In this document: positions 34,978 to 43,217 of the stretch, piece after piece | How positions within the stretch are numbered: the first letter of the stretch is position 1 | Layout: the number at the start of each line of letters is the position of its first letter | Assembly: GCA_016703425.1 (NCBI GenBank) | Contig: JADJCA010000001.1 | Coordinates: 248,001-312,000, forward strand | DNA: 64,000 nucleotides | Origin: Myxococcales bacterium | GTDB lineage: Bacteria; Myxococcota_A; Polyangia; Polyangiales; Polyangiaceae | Direction: 5' to 3' | The notes under the pieces: model-generated | Told to the model about the DNA's origin: nothing | Database searches by the model: none | The model's input: the letters and a program-made list of their open reading frames with translations, nothing else | Program-made: the position numbers and the translations under genes

Positions 34978-35906
34978 GCTTCGCGGAGACCATTGACGCC
35001 GACCGCGGCCTCGGCAGCGCCTACGAGCGCTACTACTTCTACGAGCTCTTGGACCGGTGGCACCGGGAGCTTGGCGCCAAGACGTTCCTCGAGGGGCCCC
35101 TCGATGGCATGGCGGGCGTGCCCGGCGTCCACGGCGTGGGCCTCGCGCGGAGGGGGGCTTCCGTCATCTCGGTGGTCCGCACGGAGGCGCAGGCGGCGAT
35201 CACGCGCGCCGTTTATCGGAGGGCCGCGCCGAGCGGCAACGTGGAGGTTCGCGTTCTACCGAACCTCGACGACATGGAGTCGTTGCCCGAGGCCGATCTC
35301 GTGCTCGCGTACCACGCCCTTGAGTTCGTACCGGATTGGCGCGCCTTCATCGAGCGCGTCGCGAAGCGCGCGCAGAAGGGCTTCGTCATCACGACGTGCA
35401 ACCCGGAGAACTGGGGCGTCGAGATCATTCGGAGCGTCGGCAAGCTGCGAGGCATCCAAGGGCTCGAGCCGCCGGACCGCTGGCGGACCGACGCGCTGGC
35501 CCCGACCTTGTGGCGTCTCGGTCGCGTGCGCGAGCACGAGTTCTTCGACTGCCCCTGGTGGCCCGACCTGCAGGTCTCGCCGGGGCAGAGCCTGGCCGAT
35601 CGCGCGAAGAAGCTCGTCTTGTCGCGACGAAAGGCGGTGACCTTCACCGCCGACGCAGCCCAAGCGCCCGAGCTGGCTCGTCGCTTCGTCTACGGCGCCG
35701 ACCGCTGGCCGTATTTTGGAGACGACGGCTTCGATGACGAGCTCGGGCCGGCGCTGAAGAGGCACCCGTCGTTCGATCGGCTGGCGACGTCGCGCTGGAA
35801 GGCGCTCGCGGGCCACCTGCATGCCTTTCTCGTGGACGTGTCGCCGCGCACGCCGCAGCAGCGGCGCCGCCTGCGCCTCGCGGACTCGGCGAACGAGGAG
35901 CCATGA
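34974..35906 (+). CDS. Methyltransferase-like protein (class I fold, divergent)
   Basis: 310 residues. The core reads FLEGPLDGMAGVPGVHGVGL, VISVVRTEAQAAITRAVY, LPEADLVLAYHALEFVPDW and KGFVITTCNPENWGVEIIR, the order expected for a SAM-dependent methyltransferase, but motif I lacks the usual acidic-Gly-x-Gly signature (LDGMAGVPG), so SAM binding is not assured. The last 60 residues are charged. It sits between the radical SAM enzyme and an SDR, both joined by ATGA overlaps, so it probably acts on the same product. Confidence 0.75.
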   Translation: MSFAETIDADRGLGSAYERYYFYELLDRWHRELGAKTFLEGPLDGMAGVPGVHGVGLARRGASVISVVRTEAQAAITRAVYRRAAPSGNVEVRVLPNLDDMESLPEADLVLAYHALEFVPDWRAFIERVAKRAQKGFVITTCNPENWGVEIIRSVGKLRGIQGLEPPDRWRTDALAPTLWRLGRVREHEFFDCPWWPDLQVSPGQSLADRAKKLVLSRRKAVTFTADAAQAPELARRFVYGADRWPYFGDDGFDDELGPALKRHPSFDRLATSRWKALAGHLHAFLVDVSPRTPQQRRRLRLADSANEEP

Positions 35907-36802
35907 AGGTCGTCGTGGCCGGGAGCCGCGGCGCGCTGGGAGAGCGCCTTGTGCGCGCGCTCACGGCCCGGTCTGTCGGGAGCGGCGCCGACGAGACGGT
36001 CGGCGTCGACTTTCGCGCGGACGGCGAGAGCGAGCACGACCGCAGCGAGCTCGCGAGTGCCGACGTCGTCATCAACGTCGGCGGCCCGCGGGTGCGCCCC
36101 GGTCTCACAGCGAGCGACTACTTGCGCGAACACGTCGGCGTCACGGACACCGTGGCCCGCGTCATGCGACGCGGCGCGCACCTGGTGCACGTGTCCAGCA
36201 CCGCCGTGTTCGGCGCGCGCGGCGTGGCGCTCTCGGCCGACAGCGAGCCCATGCCAGAGCGCTTCCCGATGCCGGAGTACGCGCACGCGAAATGGGCCGC
36301 CGAGCGACAGGCGACCGAGCTTGCGCGCTCGCTCGGCCTCGCTCTTTCGGTCGTGAGGCCGTCGATGGTCTACGGCCCGGACGTCGACAGCGCCCTCGAG
36401 ACACTGCTTCGCTTGGGGCGGCAGCGCGTTTCGCTTCGCCTGTTGCCCGGTCGGCTCTATCAGCACCTGCTCCACATCGAGCTCCTAGTCGCCGCCATGG
36501 CCCGCCTCGTCAGGAGCCCCGCGGGGCCGCGGCCGCTCCTGCTCGCCGATCCGTTCGTGCTCGAGAATCGGGACCTCCGGCTGCGCGGTCGGGCGGCGGC
36601 GGTGGTGCCGATCCCGCTCGGCGCGGTGCGCCGAAGCGAGGCGCTCTGGAGCGGCCGGGCGAGGGGAGGGCTCCGCTTGCCGAGCCTCGCCGTCCTGGCC
36701 ATGAGCAACGTCTTCGCCGTGGAGGAGACGTTTCAGCGACTCGGCCTTGCGCAGTACGACTTTTCTCGGCAGCTCACCTTCGACCGGTACTTCCACGCAT
36801 GA
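35903..36802 (+). CDS. NAD-dependent epimerase/dehydratase-like protein (extended SDR)
   Basis: 299 residues. N-terminal VVVAGSRGALGERLVRAL is a variant Rossmann loop; the catalytic serine region is VHVSSTAVFG and the active pair is YAHAK (Y-x3-K). VVRPSMVYGPDVDSALETLL follows as in nucleotide-sugar epimerases. It differs clearly from the SDR at 30730, so the cluster has two distinct extended SDRs. The ATG overlaps the previous stop codon; the end overlaps the classical SDR gene. The substrate is not deducible. Confidence 0.88.
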   Translation: MKVVVAGSRGALGERLVRALTARSVGSGADETVGVDFRADGESEHDRSELASADVVINVGGPRVRPGLTASDYLREHVGVTDTVARVMRRGAHLVHVSSTAVFGARGVALSADSEPMPERFPMPEYAHAKWAAERQATELARSLGLALSVVRPSMVYGPDVDSALETLLRLGRQRVSLRLLPGRLYQHLLHIELLVAAMARLVRSPAGPRPLLLADPFVLENRDLRLRGRAAAVVPIPLGAVRRSEALWSGRARGGLRLPSLAVLAMSNVFAVEETFQRLGLAQYDFSRQLTFDRYFHA

Positions 36803-37557
36803 CGGTCCTCGCTCCCGGCGCCCACGCTGTTGTCGTCGGCGCTTCGTCCCAGATTGGTCGCGCCATCGCGGAAGCGCTCTCGGGGCGAGGACTCGTGGTG
36901 TCGGGCCTCGCGCGCAGCGCCCCGGCAGGAGCGCCCTACGCCGCTGGCTTCGCGTGCGACGTCGCCCTCGAAGGGTCGGCGACGGAGGCCCTCGCGCGGG
37001 CCGGTGAGCGCGCCCCCATCGACGTTCTCGTGTACGCAGCCGGCGCGGGCGCCATGGGACGCACGCTCGATGTGCCGGAGGAGGTCGCAGCCGGGGCCTT
37101 CGCAGTGAACTTCTGGGGCCTCGATCAGTGCGTGCGCGCGGTCGTGCCCGGGATGCAAACGCGCCGCCGCGGCGCCGTGCTCGCGGTCTTGAGCCTCGCT
37201 GCGCTGCGCGCCGTTCCCTTCGAGGCGTATTACGCCGCGAGCAAGGCTGCGGCAGCGCGATACCTCGAGTGTTTGGCGCTCGAGCTCGCGGCGAGCCACG
37301 TGGACGTGCACTACGTCGCGCCTGGGTACATCGACACCGGCTTCTTCGAACGCGGCGGCTTCCACGGCATGGCTCCGCCAACGGTGCGCGGCTCCGGAAC
37401 GACGCCCGCCGATGTCGCGCAGCGTGCCGTGGCGCTCCTCGAGGGGCGCCCTCGCTCGCCGGTCTTGGGGTGGCGTGAGCGAACGATTCGCTTCGCCGAC
37501 CGCGTCGCGCCGGGCCTCTACGATCGACACCTCCGGCGAGGTTTGCGTCGATCGTGA
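36799..37557 (+). CDS. Short-chain dehydrogenase/reductase (classical SDR)
   Basis: 252 residues. AVVVGASSQIGRAIAEAL is the cofactor-binding TGxxxGxG-type loop with Ser in place of the first Gly of the usual GIG; VLVYAAGAGAMG corresponds to NNAG; the active site is LSLAAL followed by YYAASK (Y-x3-K); VAPGYIDTGFF follows. It is NAD(P)H-dependent, oxidising or reducing a hydroxyl or keto group. The ATG overlaps the preceding SDR stop; its own stop is inside the GTGA that starts the last membrane protein. Confidence 0.92.
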   Translation: MTVLAPGAHAVVVGASSQIGRAIAEALSGRGLVVSGLARSAPAGAPYAAGFACDVALEGSATEALARAGERAPIDVLVYAAGAGAMGRTLDVPEEVAAGAFAVNFWGLDQCVRAVVPGMQTRRRGAVLAVLSLAALRAVPFEAYYAASKAAAARYLECLALELAASHVDVHYVAPGYIDTGFFERGGFHGMAPPTVRGSGTTPADVAQRAVALLEGRPRSPVLGWRERTIRFADRVAPGLYDRHLRRGLRRS

Positions 37558-39782
37558 GTCCGAACCGCACTCCGTGGCTCATGACGGCCGCCACGGTGCT
37601 CGTGGGCTCGCTCGCCGCGCTGCACCTCGCGGCTTTTGCCCGCGCCGTGCCGAGCCAGGATTTTCTCGGCGACGTCGTTTACCAAGAGGCGCTCGCCAAG
37701 AGCCTCGCGCGAGGCGCGCTTTTCGACGACTGGCTCGCCGGCGAAGCCTTCGGGCGCGCGTCGACCGTGCAACGCGGCAGCGTCTTGTTGTTCTTGCCCT
37801 CGGCGCTGCTCCAGGGCGCGGGGCTGTCGTCCCTCGTCGCGGCGAAGGCCTGGTTTCTGGCCCTCTACGTCGCGGCGGCGGCGCTGTTCTTCCGCCTCGC
37901 GCGTGCGCTCGGCGCCTCGACCGGCGCGGCGGCCTTGGGAGCGGCGCTTTACGCCGTCGCGCCGTCGCACCTCTTGAGCTTCGCCGTGGCCGGTCACTGG
38001 CAGCTCGCCGTCAGCTTCGCGCTTCAGCCGCTCGTCCTCCTCTTGTCGTTCCGTCTCGTCGAGGCGTGCGCTGCCGGCGCGCCAACGTCGCGGCTCGTGG
38101 CGGGATTGGCGCTGGCGCTCTCCTGGGGGGTCCTCAGCGACAACGAGCGGACCGCGTGTCTGCTGCCGGTCCTTGCCGCCGCCGTCGGCGTGGCGGTCGC
38201 GCCGAGGGGCGCGCGCGCGGGTTGGGCCGCGGTTGGCGCGCTGGCGCTCGCGGGCGTGTGGGCCTTCGGGATCGCGGCCGCGGGCGCCGTGCCGCTCCTC
38301 CTCGAACAAGGTGCTCTCGCGCTCCTTCGAAACACGTTCCTCTTCCCGTCGCACGCCACCGGCGAGTTTTCTCATCCGCTCTACCTCCTCGATGGCGGCG
38401 GCGTTCTCTACGCGGGTGGCGAACCTCGTCCCGCGGGCGCGACGGGCCTCCGCGAGTCGTTCTTCTTGGTCGGCGTCGCGGCAGGCGCGGCCGCCTGGCG
38501 CTTCGACCTTGCGGGGGCGCGCGCCAGCGCTGCCGCCGAGCGCTCGGCAGAGTCCTCTCTTCGAACCCACGGGCCGGCGCTGCTGGCAGGGGCGCTGGTC
38601 GCGCTGTGGCTCGCCACACCTCGACCGGGATGGCTCCTCGCGAGCTTTCGGCTCTTTCCCGCGAGCGAGGCGAAGAGCCTCTGCGGGGGCGTATTGCTCT
38701 CGGGCGCGGCGCTCGCCGTTCTTCTTGCTGCGACGCGCAGCAAGCCGCTGCGCGTCAAACTCGCCGTCGCGGGTCTCGCGTTGTTCTTCCTGCTCGTTCC
38801 GTCGGGGGCGGTCGTGGCGCACTTGCCGGTCCTGTCGCACGTTGCCAACACGCGCTGGTATTGGCACGTCGCCGGACCGCTCCTCTTGGCCGTCGTGGCT
38901 GCGCTCGCATTCGACGCGCTGCGGGGCCTCACGATCTCGCGCCTCGTCGCTGCCGCGACGCTCTGCCTCCTCGTTGCGCTCTTCGTCGTGGACCAACTCG
39001 CGTACAAACATCCTCAGAGTCGCGTCCAAGACGGCGCGTTGGAGCGCGGCCAAGCCACCGCCCGCGCGCTCGACAACGATCCACGCTCCGGTCGCTACCT
39101 GCCGTACCCGCACGTCGAGTCCTTCGCGGAGCTGGCCTTCGCGCTTCGCGAGGCCCGGCGCCCGAGCGCGTCTTCGTGGCTCCTCTGGGCCGCCTCGCGG
39201 CCCGCGGTGGAGCGCCTTGCGGCCGACTACCGCCTGCTGCAAGACGCGATGGCCGTGCGCGTCGATGCGCCGGACGCCCGAGAAGCTGCGCAACGCGCAC
39301 TGGAGCGTCTCGCCGTCGACGATGTTCGCTACCTCGTGAGCACACAAGGGAGCGACCTGGAGCGACTCGTCGGTTGGGGATTGGTTGCGCGAGCGCCGGG
39401 GGACGGCGCCCGCGTCTTTCGTAACTTGCTTCACGATGGCGCGAGGTTCGCGACGAGCGGCGGAGCGGCCGTCGCCTTCGAGCGCGTGGTGGCGGAGCGC
39501 ATCACGGTGGCGGCTCCACCCCAAGGGCCGCTGCGCGTCGTCGAGGGCTTCAGCCGGCACTGGGGCGCCGACGTCGACGGGGCGCCCGCAGCGGTGCGAG
39601 AGGAGGGCGGGTTTCTCGTCGTCGATGTTCCACCCGGGGCCCGTCGGCTGGAGCTTGCCTACGCGCGGCCGCGCTACGAGGCGTGGCTCCTCGGTGCGTC
39701 GCTGGCGTTGGCCATGGGGGCGCTGGTGACGGCAACTGGGAGGGTCACGCTCCGCCGACGAGCCACACGCCGTCGCGCATGA
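37554..39782 (+). CDS. Large multi-pass membrane protein (YfhO/GT-C-like)
   Basis: 742 residues. About twelve transmembrane helices fill residues 8-480, with an external loop after helix 1 (VPSQDFLGDVVYQEALAKSL) that carries acidic residues. A soluble domain of about 220 residues comes next (DVRYLVSTQGSDLERLVGWG, RVVEGFSRHWGADVDG), and a final helix near the C-terminus. This resembles YfhO and other GT-C-type proteins that glycosylate cell-wall polymers; the assignment is by architecture. It is the last gene of the overlapping chain. Its 3' end overlaps the convergent hutI gene by 38 bases. Confidence 0.85.
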   Translation: MSPNRTPWLMTAATVLVGSLAALHLAAFARAVPSQDFLGDVVYQEALAKSLARGALFDDWLAGEAFGRASTVQRGSVLLFLPSALLQGAGLSSLVAAKAWFLALYVAAAALFFRLARALGASTGAAALGAALYAVAPSHLLSFAVAGHWQLAVSFALQPLVLLLSFRLVEACAAGAPTSRLVAGLALALSWGVLSDNERTACLLPVLAAAVGVAVAPRGARAGWAAVGALALAGVWAFGIAAAGAVPLLLEQGALALLRNTFLFPSHATGEFSHPLYLLDGGGVLYAGGEPRPAGATGLRESFFLVGVAAGAAAWRFDLAGARASAAAERSAESSLRTHGPALLAGALVALWLATPRPGWLLASFRLFPASEAKSLCGGVLLSGAALAVLLAATRSKPLRVKLAVAGLALFFLLVPSGAVVAHLPVLSHVANTRWYWHVAGPLLLAVVAALAFDALRGLTISRLVAAATLCLLVALFVVDQLAYKHPQSRVQDGALERGQATARALDNDPRSGRYLPYPHVESFAELAFALREARRPSASSWLLWAASRPAVERLAADYRLLQDAMAVRVDAPDAREAAQRALERLAVDDVRYLVSTQGSDLERLVGWGLVARAPGDGARVFRNLLHDGARFATSGGAAVAFERVVAERITVAAPPQGPLRVVEGFSRHWGADVDGAPAAVREEGGFLVVDVPPGARRLELAYARPRYEAWLLGASLALAMGALVTATGRVTLRRRATRRRA

Positions 39783-40986
39783 CGTGGACCGCGCGCGGCG
39801 AACCCCACGGCTGGAGCAGCGCAGCCTCGTGGGGCAAGTCCCACACGGTGAGATCAGCCGGCGCGCCTACCTTGAGCTGACCGTGCGTCGGCAACGCCAA
39901 AGAGGCCGCTGCGCGCCGCGTGACGCCGAGCCATATTTCCTCCGTTGAAAGACCGTAGAGGCGCGCTGCCAAGGCCATCGCGAGCGGCAAGCTCTCCGTT
40001 GGCGCCGTGCCTGGGTTCGCGTCGCTGGCGACGGCGAGCGGCACGCCGTGTCGCCGCAGGAGCGCCACATCGGGCGGCGCCTGCGCGAGTGTGAAGCTAG
40101 CGATGGGCAGGAGCACCGCCGTGACCCCGGCCTTCGCCAGCGCCGCGGCGCCGTCGTCGCCGACGTGCTCGACGTGATCGACCGACAGGGCCGAAAGCTC
40201 AGCCGCCAAGGCCGCGCCGCCGATGTCGGCGAACTGGCCAACGTGAAGGCGCACGTCGAGCCCGAGGCTCCGCGCGCGCACGCCGACGAGACGCGCCTCG
40301 TCGACGCGGAAGGCGTTGCGATCGACGTAGGCATCGACGAAGCGCGCGAGCTTGGCCTCCGCGACGGCCGGCAGCGTACGCTCCACCACGCTCTCCACGA
40401 AGGCAGCCCGGTCGACGTTCGGCGGCAGCGCGTGCAGGGCCAAGAAGGTCGGCACGACGCGAGGAAGGCCGGGCTTGCTTGCGGCGCGCGCGATGGCACG
40501 GAGTTGCTTCAGCTCGTGCTCCTCGGTTAGGCCGTAGCCACTCTTCACCTCGACGGTCGTGACGCCGAGGGCCGCCATCCGGGCGAGGCGCGCGCAGAGC
40601 TCTTCGGCGATCGCGTCCTCCGACGCCGCGGCGATGGCTCGGTGACTCGAGAGGATTCCGCCGCCGGCTTTGGCGATGGCCTCGTAGTCGCCCCCGGCCA
40701 TGCGGACGGCGTACTCGGCGTGCCTGGAGCCCACGAACGCCGCGTGCGTGTGTGCGTCCACGAGCCCAGGCGTGAGGAGGCCCCCGCCGTGAGGGCCGGC
40801 GAGCGTGACGGTTTTGTGGAGGCCAGCGGGGCACTCGGTCGCGCGCCCGACCCACGCGACGCGCCCACCCTCGACAACGACGACCCCGTCGTCGATAGCG
40901 CCCCCCGCGAACGCGTCGTCGTTGACGCACGTGATGACGCGGCCGGCGCGAACGACGACGCGTGCGGCTGACGTCGCTGGGCTCAT
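39745..40986 (-). CDS. hutI: Imidazolonepropionase
   Basis: Hydrolyses imidazolone-5-propionate to N-formimino-glutamate in histidine breakdown. The 413 residues form an amidohydrolase barrel: LLTPGLVDAHTHAAFVGSRH with the zinc HxH, VTTVEVKSGYGLTEEHELKQ, LDVRLHVGQFADIGG, VDHVEHVGDDG and VASDANPGTAPTESL with the metal Asp. Length matches HutI. The ATG at 40986 overlaps the nagZ stop (ATGA). No hutU, hutH or hutG is present here, so the pathway must be split over the genome. The stop lies 38 bases inside the convergent membrane-protein gene. Confidence 0.96.
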   Translation of the reverse strand: MSPATSAARVVVRAGRVITCVNDDAFAGGAIDDGVVVVEGGRVAWVGRATECPAGLHKTVTLAGPHGGGLLTPGLVDAHTHAAFVGSRHAEYAVRMAGGDYEAIAKAGGGILSSHRAIAAASEDAIAEELCARLARMAALGVTTVEVKSGYGLTEEHELKQLRAIARAASKPGLPRVVPTFLALHALPPNVDRAAFVESVVERTLPAVAEAKLARFVDAYVDRNAFRVDEARLVGVRARSLGLDVRLHVGQFADIGGAALAAELSALSVDHVEHVGDDGAAALAKAGVTAVLLPIASFTLAQAPPDVALLRRHGVPLAVASDANPGTAPTESLPLAMALAARLYGLSTEEIWLGVTRRAAASLALPTHGQLKVGAPADLTVWDLPHEAALLQPWGSPRAVHVMRDGVWLVGGA

Positions 40987-42098
40987 GCGACGCCAAACTC
41001 CGAGGATGCGGAGCGAAGCTCTTCGGCGAAGATCGCACGCTCCGGCGCTGCAAAGTGCCGTGAGAGCTCGGCCGGCGCCATCGGACGGGGCGCGACGCGG
41101 CGGCGAAGCACGGCGAAGCGACCGAAGGCCTCTTCGCAGCGCGCGCGGAAGGCGCCGCTCGCTTCGCATCGCCGCACGAGGGCTTCGCGCGCCCGTTCCG
41201 CCAGATCGAGCCGCGAGCAAACGAGGAGCGCGTCGCAGCCGGCCTCAATGGCAGCCACCGCGGACTCCTCGATGGAGAGCGTCAGCGCCTTCATCTCGAG
41301 GTCGTCGGAGAAGAGAACGCCTTGGAAGCCCATGGCCCCGCGCAGGAGGTCGGTAGCGATGACGCGCGAGAGCGTCGCTGGGCGCTCTCGGTCGAGCGAG
41401 GTGTAGAGGACGTGCGCCGTCATCATGGCGTCGAAGCCCGCTTTCGCCGCCCCGCGGAAGGGCGCGAACTCAACGGCGTCGAGTCGCTCCCGCCCATGGG
41501 TCACGACGGGCAGCGTAAAGTGCGAGTCCGTTGATGTGTCGCCGTGACCGGGAAAGTGCTTCCCGCAGACCGCGACGCCGGCCTCTTGGAGGCCCGCCGC
41601 GAAGGCCAGGGCGAACGTTGTGGCGGGCTCCGCCGACTCGCCGAAGGCACGGTCGCCGATGACTGGGTTTTGCGGGTTCGAGTGGACATCGAGGACCGGC
41701 CCGAGGCCGCTCGAGAAGCCGAGTGCCGCGAGATCGCGGCCGAGCGCGTGGCCCGCGCGCTTGACGAGATCCGCGTTGGCGGCGCCCGCGAGGCGCAACA
41801 TCGGCGGCAGTCGCACGATCGGTGGGCCGAGCCGCGCGACGCGACCGCCTTCTTGGTCGATGCACACAAAGGGGGGAAGGGCGCCGGAGGCAGCGTCCCT
41901 TGCGGCACCCGTGACGGCGGCCACCTCCAGCGGGTCGCCGGTGAGGTTCCTGCGAAAGAGGATGATCCCGCCGAGCTCGCCGCGAGCGAGCGCGCCGCGC
42001 GCCGCCACGGGCAACTCGGTGCCGTCGAAACCCGCGACGATGAGCTGCCCGACGTCGGTCCCCAGGAATGCGTGGCTCACGGCCTCGGTTTCTATCAC
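40983..42098 (-). CDS. nagZ: Beta-N-acetylhexosaminidase (GH3, NagZ-like)
   Basis: Removes N-acetylglucosamine from muropeptides during peptidoglycan recycling, in the cytoplasm. About 371 residues. Typical GH3 NagZ landmarks: QLIVAGFDGTELP near the N-terminus, FVCIDQEGGRVARLGPP, GLGPVLDVHSNPQNPVIGDR, the KHFPGHGDTSTDSH signature with the catalytic His, and the nucleophile Asp in LFSDDLEMKAL. The start is either GTG at 42098 or GTG at 42080; both leave only a short gap to the divergent CAP-domain gene at 42126. Coupled through a four-base overlap to hutI downstream, an odd functional pair. Confidence 0.93.
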   Translation of the reverse strand: MIETEAVSHAFLGTDVGQLIVAGFDGTELPVAARGALARGELGGIILFRRNLTGDPLEVAAVTGAARDAASGALPPFVCIDQEGGRVARLGPPIVRLPPMLRLAGAANADLVKRAGHALGRDLAALGFSSGLGPVLDVHSNPQNPVIGDRAFGESAEPATTFALAFAAGLQEAGVAVCGKHFPGHGDTSTDSHFTLPVVTHGRERLDAVEFAPFRGAAKAGFDAMMTAHVLYTSLDRERPATLSRVIATDLLRGAMGFQGVLFSDDLEMKALTLSIEESAVAAIEAGCDALLVCSRLDLAERAREALVRRCEASGAFRARCEEAFGRFAVLRRRVAPRPMAPAELSRHFAAPERAIFAEELRSASSEFGVA

Positions 42099-42125
42099 GG
42101 CCGCTCTCGTGCGACACTTCCAAGC

Positions 42126-43181
42126 ATGGCCCACGAAGCTCCTCGGCCGGCGCGTCGGCGTCTTCTCGCGGCCTGGGCGGCGCTCCGCCCGCGCACAACG
42201 CTCGCTCTCGCCGCGCTCTCGTTGTGGGCGTGCGGCTCGCCACCTGGCGCCGTGCCGGCGAAGGTCGCGCCCGAGCTCGCGCGACCTGACGCTGCGGCGC
42301 CGAGCGCGACGGGGCCATCGACGGCCACTAGGGCGATGCCCGCCCGCACCGACGGACGCCTCTCGCTTGCCGAGGCTCGCGCGCACATGCTCACGCTCAT
42401 CAACCGAGACCGCGCGAGCGAGGGCCTTTCACCCGTCGTGCTCGACGAAGGCGCCGCCCAGAAGGCGGGCCAGCGCCACGCCGAGGACATGGCGCGGCTC
42501 GGGTTTCTCGGCCATTGGGGCTCGGATGGTTCGGTGCCTGAGCAGCGCCACTCGGAGGCCGGCGGCGTCGACTTTGTGATGGAGAACGCGGCGTGCGTGA
42601 CCGACGAAAAGCCGCGCGACATCGACGCGGCGCCGTCCATCGAGAAGGAGGCGCTCGAGCGCACGGAGGGAATGTTCTTTGGCGAGGTGCCGCCCAACGA
42701 CGGGCACCGCAAGAACATCCTCAAGGCGGAGCACAAGAGGGTCGGCATCGGCATCGCGCAGACCCGCGGCTCGGTCACTGAGCTGCCGGCGCTGTGCCTC
42801 ACGCAGGAGTTCATCGATCCCTACGGCACCTACGCCCCGCTGCCCAAGCAGGCGAAGGCCGGCGAGTCGCTCACCGTCTCCGGAGCCGTGACGGGCAACG
42901 TGAAGTTCGGTGGCGTCAGCGTGGGCCGCGTTGACCTGCCCAAGCCGCTCGCGCCCTCGGACCTCAACAAGCGCCGCAGTTACACGTTCCCCGAGCCGTA
43001 TCAAATCTACTGGCCCCGCGGCTACAAGACGCCGCTGCCCGTTGAGGTTCATGGTCAGAACTTCAAGATCACGGTCCCGCTGGCGCGCGGCCCGGGGCTC
43101 TACTCGATTACGATCCTCGCGCAGCATCCGGGCCAGAAGAGCTACGGCGCCATCTCTGTGCGTACCGTCGTCGTGCAATAG
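42126..43181 (+). CDS. CAP/SCP-domain lipoprotein
   Basis: 351 residues. A basic N-terminus and hydrophobic segment (TTLALAALSLWAC) end in a lipobox Cys. After a Pro/Ala linker comes a CAP (SCP/PR-1) domain at about 85-220: MLTLINRDRASEGLSPVVLD, HAEDMARLGFLGHWG, FVMENAAC and NDGHRKNILKAEHKRVGIGI with the conserved His and Glu. The remaining 130 residues are a beta-rich domain (GESLTVSGAVTGNVKFGGVS) of unknown type. Bacterial CAP proteins are extracellular and poorly understood. Divergent from nagZ with fewer than 50 bases between starts. Confidence 0.9.
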   Translation: MAHEAPRPARRRLLAAWAALRPRTTLALAALSLWACGSPPGAVPAKVAPELARPDAAAPSATGPSTATRAMPARTDGRLSLAEARAHMLTLINRDRASEGLSPVVLDEGAAQKAGQRHAEDMARLGFLGHWGSDGSVPEQRHSEAGGVDFVMENAACVTDEKPRDIDAAPSIEKEALERTEGMFFGEVPPNDGHRKNILKAEHKRVGIGIAQTRGSVTELPALCLTQEFIDPYGTYAPLPKQAKAGESLTVSGAVTGNVKFGGVSVGRVDLPKPLAPSDLNKRRSYTFPEPYQIYWPRGYKTPLPVEVHGQNFKITVPLARGPGLYSITILAQHPGQKSYGAISVRTVVVQ

Positions 43182-43217
43182 CGCGGCAACGACACGCAGC
43201 GCGCGCGGCCCCGCGCG

